A DNA stretch of 33,194 bases from an uncultured Oscillospiraceae bacterium. Its GTDB lineage: Bacteria > Bacillota > Clostridia > Oscillospirales > Oscillospiraceae. The notes below the pieces were generated by a model. That model saw nothing but the letters and a program-made list of their open reading frames with translations. It searched no databases and was not told the DNA's origin. Location of the stretch: positions 1-33,194 of the forward strand of contig CAAFLG010000004.1 in the NCBI GenBank assembly GCA_900763705.1, read 5' to 3'. Positions 28,552-33,194 of the stretch are shown here, in pieces (position 1 is the first letter of the stretch; each line of letters opens with the position of its first letter). The position numbers and the translations under genes are program-made.

Positions 28552-29835
28552 TCACTTTCCATTCACTGCGTCCGCGGCCTCGCCCAGGAAGGACAAGGAG
28601 CCAAAGACGATCACTGCATCTTCTTTTCCGGCCATTGCAAGCGCCTTTTCGACGCCGTGGGCCACACTGTCGGCCCACTCAACGCTCGGGTTCACCTTTC
28701 CCACTGCCTCTGCCAGCTCGCGGGCGGGCATGGCGCGGGGATTGCCGGGGGTCTCCACGGTGATGATGTGCCTTGCAAGGGGTGCGGTCAGGTCGATGAC
28801 CTGCGCATAGTCCTTGTCCTTGAACATCCCCATGACGTAATAGAGCGTCTTGCCGGGGAAGTAGCGCTCCAGCGAGTCCTTCAGCTCGCGGGCCGCGCCG
28901 GGATTGTGCGCCCCGTCGATGATGACCGTGGGCTCGCGGCGCAGCGTGGTGAAGCGGCCGCGCCAGACGGTGTGCGCCATTCCCTCGCGCACCTGCTGAT
29001 CGGAGAGCGAGTAGCCAAGCTGACGCAGCGCCTCCACGCCCTCGAGCGCGAGGGCGGCATTTTTGATCTGATAGCTGCCCGCAAGCGAAATGGTGACATT
29101 CTCCCACGTTTTATAGGAGAAGGTCTGCCCCTCCGCGCCGCAGCGCACGTCGCTGATCTTGCTCTCGTCCACCGCTTGCAGCGTGCAGTGCTGCTCTTTG
29201 CAGGTATCCTCGATGACCTGCATGGCCTCGCGCTCCTGATGTGCGGAAACGACCGCCGTATCCGGCTTGATGATGCCCGCCTTCTGCGCGGCGATCTTGG
29301 CGAGCGTATCGCCCAGAAGGTCGGTGTGGTCCATACTGATGGAAGCGATGACCTCCATCACCGTGGTGGTGATGACGTTGGTGGCGTCCAGAAGGCCGCC
29401 GCAGCCCACCTCCAGCGTCACGATGTCGCAGCGCTTTTCCTTGAAATAGAGGAACGCCAGCGCGGTCTCCATCTCAAAGGCGGTGGGGCTGGGAAGGCCC
29501 GCCTTCTGCATCTCCTCGGCAGCGGCGGCAATGGCCGTCACATGGCGGGCGAGCGACTCTTTTTCGATGTACTCCCCGTCCACCTGAATGCGCTCCCGGT
29601 AGGAAAACAGCGTGGGAGAGATGTAACGACCGGTACGGTAGCCCGCACCGGTCAGGATCGTGGAAAGATACGCCAGAACCGATCCTTTTCCGTTGGTACC
29701 GGAAATGTGGATGAACTTCAACTCGTTCTGAGGATCGCCCAGACGATGCAGCAGTTCTCTCATGCTCTCCAAGCCAAGCACACTTCCGTATTTGGAAACT
29801 TCGTCCAAATATACTCTTGCTTCTATGTAATTCAT
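28552..29835 (-). CDS. folC: Folylpolyglutamate synthase / dihydrofolate synthase
   Basis: This 427-residue Mur-ligase-type enzyme has the P-loop HISGTNGKGSVLAYLS, the SPTLFSYRERIQVDGEYI folate loop, the DHTDLLGDTLAKIAAQKAGI motif and the C-terminal VIIDGAHNPGAA. It adds glutamate to dihydropteroate and folates. One detail: the usual GGRLDATN reads GGLLDATN. It is the first gene of the folate operon (folC-folE-HD-folP-folBK) and follows a consensus promoter and TAAGGAGCAG ribosome site. Confidence 0.95.
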   Translation of the reverse strand: MNYIEARVYLDEVSKYGSVLGLESMRELLHRLGDPQNELKFIHISGTNGKGSVLAYLSTILTGAGYRTGRYISPTLFSYRERIQVDGEYIEKESLARHVTAIAAAAEEMQKAGLPSPTAFEMETALAFLYFKEKRCDIVTLEVGCGGLLDATNVITTTVMEVIASISMDHTDLLGDTLAKIAAQKAGIIKPDTAVVSAHQEREAMQVIEDTCKEQHCTLQAVDESKISDVRCGAEGQTFSYKTWENVTISLAGSYQIKNAALALEGVEALRQLGYSLSDQQVREGMAHTVWRGRFTTLRREPTVIIDGAHNPGAARELKDSLERYFPGKTLYYVMGMFKDKDYAQVIDLTAPLARHIITVETPGNPRAMPARELAEAVGKVNPSVEWADSVAHGVEKALAMAGKEDAVIVFGSLSFLGEAADAVNGK

Positions 29836-29849
29836 ACTGCTCCTTACCA

Positions 29850-29914
29850 GAGACGGTCAGCCGTCTCCGAATGTAGTCGGGATGTATTATATTCCCGTCG
29901 CCGGATTCCTGCAA
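29850..29914 (-). promoter_or_regulatory. Promoter and leader hairpin of the folate operon
   Basis: On the minus strand TTGCAG (29914-29909) and TATAAT (29891-29886) are spaced 17 bp. The 45-base leader has a 7-bp hairpin, GAGACGG-loop-CCGTCTC (29867-29850), just ahead of the ribosome site. No THF riboswitch was recognised. Confidence 0.75.
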
Positions 29915-30042
29915 TCTTTTCGGACAATTTTGTGCCGTTTATTTTTAAGAATATCGTCGAATTCGCATAAAAAGCAGAAGATCCGGCTCCACAGTCATGC
30001 GCAGCGGATACTGATAAGCGTTTTATCCAAAACCGCACATCA

Positions 30043-30078
30043 AAAGAGGCCTTGCAGCTTTTGCCGCAAGGCCTCTTT
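30043..30078 (-). terminator. Terminator of the bioY/DUF1284 operon
   Basis: A 13-bp stem, AAAGAGGCCTTGC/GCAAGGCCTCTTT, closes a 10-base loop. On the minus strand it ends in T-rich sequence, 10 bases after the DUF1284 stop. Confidence 0.82.
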
Positions 30079-30088
30079 GATATGTTTT

Positions 30089-30481
30089 TTACTTTCCGCC
30101 GCAGATATTCTTCCGGCAGGCACTGATGGGGAACCATTCGCAGTCCCGGCAGATGTCCGCGAGCATCTCGACCGTCATCTTCTCGTCGATCTCACGAATG
30201 AGGTCCTCGTAGACATATTCCTTCTCCTCAAGGCCGAAGTACTCGATCGTCTTGCGGTCGAAGCGCTTCACCTTTTCCTGCGTATCGCACAGGTCCTCGC
30301 CCTCCTTGTGGGGGCAGCAGGAGCAGAGCGTGTCCGTGGAAAAGGTCAGCATGATCTTGGCGCCGGGCACATTTCTCAGCTCATGCACGACCTCGTTCAT
30401 GTGGGCAACGAACGTCTCGTCGTAGCCCTTGCCCGAGTAGCCCTGCGTGCACAGCAGGTGATGCGGCCGCAGATGGATCAT
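30089..30481 (-). CDS. DUF1284 domain protein
   Basis: The protein is 130 residues. It begins MIHLRPHHLLCTQGYSGKGY, the DUF1284 signature, and has a CSCCP motif near 53-57 plus a late CRDCEWFPISACRKNIC. These cysteines suggest a metal or iron-sulfur site, but the function is unknown. Its ATG overlaps the bioY stop (ATGA), so it is translated from the bioY mRNA and falls under the same BirA-type control. That links it to biotin supply or use, by context only. Confidence 0.85.
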   Translation of the reverse strand: MIHLRPHHLLCTQGYSGKGYDETFVAHMNEVVHELRNVPGAKIMLTFSTDTLCSCCPHKEGEDLCDTQEKVKRFDRKTIEYFGLEEKEYVYEDLIREIDEKMTVEMLADICRDCEWFPISACRKNICGGK

Positions 30482-31053
30482 TTCTTCAGCTCCGGCACGC
30501 GCGCCTTGATGGCAAAGCCGATCACGGAGGCGAGGATCGCCTTGATGATGGCGGTGGGGATGAAGGGCAGCACGCAGGCGGTGATGCCGGTGGCGACGCT
30601 CGCCTTGGCCACGGCGCAGAACAGCGCCACGCCCACCACATAGTTGACCACCGTGCCGACGACCAGCGCGATCACATACGCGCCCTTGAAGTCCTTGCGG
30701 TGCTCCGCGCCCCAGCCGATGATGAAGGCCATCAGGGGGAAGGAGAGCAGAAAGCCGCCCGTGGGGCCGACAAACTTATCAAAGCCGCCGGAGAAGTTGG
30801 CGAGGACCGGAAGACCCACCGCGCCCATGATGATATAGATGAGGCTCGAAATGGTGGAGAGCTTGCTGCCCAGCACCACCGCCGCCAGCGTGATGGCAAA
30901 GGTCTGCATGGTCATGGGCACGCCCATGGGCATCGGAATGGAGATCTGCGCCATCACGGCGATGACCGCCGCGAAAAGGCCGGCGTAGCAGATGTCCCGC
31001 ACACTCATCTTCGACTTCTTGGCGGCCACTGCCGCCTGCTGCATTTCGCTCAT
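30478..31053 (-). CDS. bioY: Biotin transporter BioY (ECF S component)
   Basis: This 191-residue membrane protein has about six hydrophobic segments and the BioY motifs AVIAVMAQISIPMPMGVPMT, GAVGLPVLANFSGG and VGPTGGFLLSFPLMAFIIG. As an S component it binds biotin and works with a shared ECF energising module encoded elsewhere. GGGAGGA lies before the ATG at 31053 (MSEMQQ); an upstream ATG at 31086 lacks a site. A BirA-type operator overlaps its -35. Confidence 0.93.
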   Translation of the reverse strand: MSEMQQAAVAAKKSKMSVRDICYAGLFAAVIAVMAQISIPMPMGVPMTMQTFAITLAAVVLGSKLSTISSLIYIIMGAVGLPVLANFSGGFDKFVGPTGGFLLSFPLMAFIIGWGAEHRKDFKGAYVIALVVGTVVNYVVGVALFCAVAKASVATGITACVLPFIPTAIIKAILASVIGFAIKARVPELKK

Positions 31054-31114
31054 AATAGAATTCCTCCCAGAATACGCCCCGGTCATCGCCGGGCCACAGT
31101 AAGATTACTGTTGC

Positions 31115-31143
31115 ATTAAACCACAAAGTGCCCCAACTGTCAA
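31115..31143 (-). promoter_or_regulatory. bioY: Promoter of bioY
   Basis: On the minus strand TTGACA (31143-31138) and TTTAAT (31120-31115) are spaced 17 bp. Confidence 0.78.
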
Positions 31144-31168
31144 CCGCTAATTTTGAAAAGGTTTACAA
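31137..31168 (-). promoter_or_regulatory. BirA-type biotin operator
   Basis: On the minus strand TTGTAAACC (31168-31160), a 14-base spacer, and GGTTGACAG (31145-31137) form the known BirA operator of Firmicutes. The right half contains the -35, so BirA-biotinyl-AMP would block transcription of bioY-DUF1284 when biotin is plentiful. Confidence 0.85.
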
Positions 31169-31353
31169 CTTTTTCGCTGGCCAATTCCTTTCCGGAAGCA
31201 GCGTACTTTTTTGCCTTATCTTCGATTTCAGCGTTTACCGGCAGATTTTTTCTTATGGCGAATGACATGAGCCGATAGGCTTGAGATAAAAACAGAATCG
31301 CGGCATTTCCTGCGCCGGTTTCTCATAAGTTGAGACCAGGAGGGACCTGCCCT

Positions 31354-31485
31354 ATGGAAATCAGAAGCACGCATCCCAAAAGCAAGTCGCCGGACGAACG
31401 CGAGGCTCAACTGAAAGATATTCGCAGCGCCTGCATTGCCCAGATCATGGCGCAGAAGAAGACTGCCGGAAAAGAGAGAGCGTAA
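31354..31485 (+). CDS. Small ORF before the recombinase
   Basis: The protein is 43 residues, polar and highly basic (many Lys/Arg), with one short helix-like stretch (LKDIRSACIAQIMAQKK). No family is recognised. CCAGGAGGG lies 9 bases before the ATG, and the stop at 31483-31485 is one base ahead of the recombinase ATG, so the two are co-translated. It may be a recombination accessory protein. The 300 bases upstream (31054-31353) hold only the bioY control region, T-rich tracts and a TCTCA-5-TGAGA repeat (31321-31335). Confidence 0.6.
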   Translation: MEIRSTHPKSKSPDEREAQLKDIRSACIAQIMAQKKTAGKERA

Positions 31486-31486
31486 A

Positions 31487-32947
31487 ATGATATACGAAGC
31501 CGCTTATGCACGCCAGTCCGTCGAAAAGAAGAACAGCCTTTCGATCAGGGGACAGCTTGACCTATGCACCCAGACCTCCGGCAATTCGTCGCTGATCGTC
31601 TACAGCGATCAGGGCTACTCGGGGAAAAACACGGATCGTCCCGACTTTCAGCGGCTGCTCAAGGATATCAGGGCGGACAAGGTGAGCAAGCTCTATGTCT
31701 ATCGGCTCGATCGCTTCTCGCGTTCCATTGCTGACTTCGGCCAGCTTTGGAACGTGCTGCAAGCGCACCATGTCGAGTTTGTTTCCGTGACGGAGAACTT
31801 TGACACCTCGACCCCTATGGGACGAGCGATGCTCCATATCATCATGGTTTTCGCCCAGCTGGAGCGCGAGACGACGGCGGAGCGCGTAAAAGACAACTAT
31901 GATAGCCGTGCCGCGCTTGGCTCATGGCCCGGGGGACCTGCTCCTTACGGCTATTGCAACGGACGGACAAACACAGAAAGCCCAACGCTGGTCCCGAACA
32001 GGGAGCAGTTGGAGACCGTCTGCCGTATATTTGAAAAGTACGCTGAAGAGGGCGCTACCCTCAAAAGCGTTGCCAATATGCTCAATCGGGAGAAAATTCC
32101 CTGTGTGCGGCGCAGTACATGGGATAATGTCAGTGTCGCCAGAGTTCTTCACGCGCCTGTTTATGTCAATGCGGATGCCCAAGTGCGCCTATACTATGCC
32201 TCGCTTGGCGTAAAGGTCCTATCGGAGGAAAGCGCATTCGACGGAGAGCATGGCCTGCTCCTGTATGGAAAACGAAAGGCGAATGACCGGAAGTACACCG
32301 ATGTCAGGGATCATCACCTTGCGGTGCTGAACAGCCCCGGCATCGTTTCCTCTGAACTGTTCCTGCACTGCCAGGACAAGCTTTCGCACAACGCACAGAT
32401 CGGAAATGCGGGCAAGGGCAAGCACAGCTGGCTGAGCGGTGTGATAAAATGCGCCAAATGCGGCTACAGCATTACCGTGCAGCAAAGAAAAAACGGCGTT
32501 CGCCGCATGATCTGTTCAGGCCGCTACAACCTCTCCCAATGCGATGCCGACATCCGCGCCGATCTCACGGAGCTGGAAAATGCTGTCGCTGTGGAAATTG
32601 AAAGCCTTCTCGCAGAATACCCGCCAGGTGAGCCGGCCGAGCCGATCCGAAGGGACATTTACGCGGAGAAGCTTAATGCCTTAGAGCGCAAGGCAGACCG
32701 CCTGCTGGAGGCGTTTGCCAACGACGAGAGCCTGGACGGCGCCTACCTTCAGCGTGCGCTTGCCCGCCTCGAAAAGGAACGCAAAGAGATCCTTGCCTCG
32801 CGCAAGCGCGAAAAATCGAGGCCCGCTATGCCGGAAAAACTCGTCTTTTCAGAGCTGGGCTTTGAAGAAAAGAAGATCGTTGCCGCGCAATTTATTGAAC
32901 GAATTGAGATTTTTGAAAATTCCGCTGAGATTAAGTGGGTCATATAA
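31487..32947 (+). CDS. Large serine recombinase
   Basis: This 486-residue protein starts with a resolvase catalytic domain: R9 and nucleophile S11 in AYARQSVEK, YSDQGYSGKNTDRPDFQRLL, then YRLDRFSRS and the GRAMLHIIMVFAQLERETTAERV E-helix. A Recombinase domain follows (PAPYGYCN to about residue 260), then a zinc ribbon (CAKCGYSITV with a later C-SGRYNLSQC), and a C-terminal coiled-coil helix. It integrates or excises DNA at att sites. No other element genes (relaxase, transfer, phage) are near, so it is a lone recombinase in this window. Confidence 0.92.
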   Translation: MIYEAAYARQSVEKKNSLSIRGQLDLCTQTSGNSSLIVYSDQGYSGKNTDRPDFQRLLKDIRADKVSKLYVYRLDRFSRSIADFGQLWNVLQAHHVEFVSVTENFDTSTPMGRAMLHIIMVFAQLERETTAERVKDNYDSRAALGSWPGGPAPYGYCNGRTNTESPTLVPNREQLETVCRIFEKYAEEGATLKSVANMLNREKIPCVRRSTWDNVSVARVLHAPVYVNADAQVRLYYASLGVKVLSEESAFDGEHGLLLYGKRKANDRKYTDVRDHHLAVLNSPGIVSSELFLHCQDKLSHNAQIGNAGKGKHSWLSGVIKCAKCGYSITVQQRKNGVRRMICSGRYNLSQCDADIRADLTELENAVAVEIESLLAEYPPGEPAEPIRRDIYAEKLNALERKADRLLEAFANDESLDGAYLQRALARLEKERKEILASRKREKSRPAMPEKLVFSELGFEEKKIVAAQFIERIEIFENSAEIKWVI

Positions 32948-33001
32948 AGTCCGGCAGATACAAGAAAAGCGGCCGCGATGCAGGTAAATTGCCAGAATAT
33001 C

Positions 33002-33030
33002 TTGACTTTATGCAGATGATATGCTAATAT
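33002..33030 (+). promoter_or_regulatory. Promoter of the SCIFF precursor gene
   Basis: TTGACT (33002-33007) and TAATAT (33025-33030) are spaced 17 bp. A leader of about 70 bases follows, with a small GCGG/CCGC hairpin near 33053-33065 and CGGAGA before the ATG. Confidence 0.75.
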
Positions 33031-33109
33031 TTTTCCGATTTTTAGGTGACTGTCTGCGGGTAGTCCGCCGGGAAATCCATTAGAATTTAACAGATCGGAG
33101 ATACATATT

Positions 33110-33194
33110 ATGGAAAGAATCAAGACTCTCGAGACTCGTAGCCTGTGCGACAGCGCCAAGAACGGCGGCTGCGGTGAGTGCCAGACTTCCTGCC
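33110..33194 (+). CDS. scfA: SCIFF six-cysteine ranthipeptide precursor (partial)
   Basis: The first 28 codons fit in the window. The leader MERIKTLETRSLCDSAKNGG is followed by CGECQTSC, the opening of the six-cysteine core of SCIFF peptides (family members continue with QSAC-KTSC). SCIFF precursors are about 45 residues and are found across Clostridia. A radical SAM SPASM maturase (ScfB) installs thioether crosslinks to the alpha, beta or gamma carbon of the acceptor; its gene would be expected just downstream, outside the window. The start has a ribosome site (CGGAGA) and a good promoter. The extra Cys at residue 13 in the leader is unusual. Confidence 0.85.
   Translation, partial: MERIKTLETRSLCDSAKNGGCGECQTSC

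Overview
The window looks like chromosomal DNA of an anaerobic, moderately GC-rich clostridium, probably from the Oscillospirales. That placement is inferred from gene content: a trimeric [FeFe]-hydrogenase module, a SCIFF-type six-cysteine peptide precursor, BioY under a BirA box, an orphan OadG, and many TTGxxx-17-TATAAT promoters. No rRNA, CRISPR array or complete insertion sequence was seen.

Layout. 1-3.0 kb: tRNA-Ser(GGA) with its promoter and terminator on the minus strand, then an overlapping NUDIX/DUF523 (TudS-like) pair, a PLP aminotransferase and a Dabb-fold protein, closed by two long hairpins. 3.0-5.3 kb: a membrane XRE protein and a type Ic aspartate aminotransferase. 5.5-8.3 kb: a FadR-type GntR regulator converging on an IlvD/Edd-family dehydratase. 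Both have TTGCCA-17-TATA(A/C)T promoters carrying the same putative operator. The dehydratase is frameshifted near its end, and a third operator sits on what looks like the scar of a deleted gene. 8.5-12.6 kb: the NuoE-like, NuoF-like and [FeFe]-hydrogenase subunits of a probable electron-bifurcating hydrogenase. 12.7-17.4 kb: a NapH-like ferredoxin, a small unknown protein, a PdaB-like deacetylase with an apparent internal deletion, a KdpE/KdpD-like two-component pair with a shortened sensor, and an orphan OadG. 17.5-21.4 kb: TrmO, a large P-loop protein of unknown function (DUF4914-like) and YitT.

21.4-23.3 kb: a three-gene operon of small proteins (zinc ribbon, basic helical protein, sigma-70 region-4 protein) lies back to back with tRNA-Thr and tRNA-Tyr. 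The last 21 bases of tRNA-Tyr recur 146 bases downstream. An XRE repressor follows, preceded by four copies of an ACAAGAxTCTTGT palindrome, three of them spaced exactly 31 bp. 23.3-25.4 kb: two COG0523/CobW GTPases. The first is His-rich and split by an in-frame amber codon just before its CxCC metal motif. 25.8-29.9 kb: a complete-looking folate operon (folC, folE, HD protein, folP, folB-folK fusion) from one promoter. 30.1-31.2 kb: bioY plus a DUF1284 gene under a BirA-type operator. 31.3-33.2 kb: a 43-residue ORF and a large serine recombinase, then, at the window edge, the start of a SCIFF precursor gene with its own promoter.

The most notable material is regulatory and degenerative: the decaying GntR/dehydratase locus with reused operators, the phased XRE operator array, the amber-split metallochaperone, the tRNA 3' end duplication, the truncated deacetylase whose start codon lies in a 15-bp stem, and the partial RiPP precursor.
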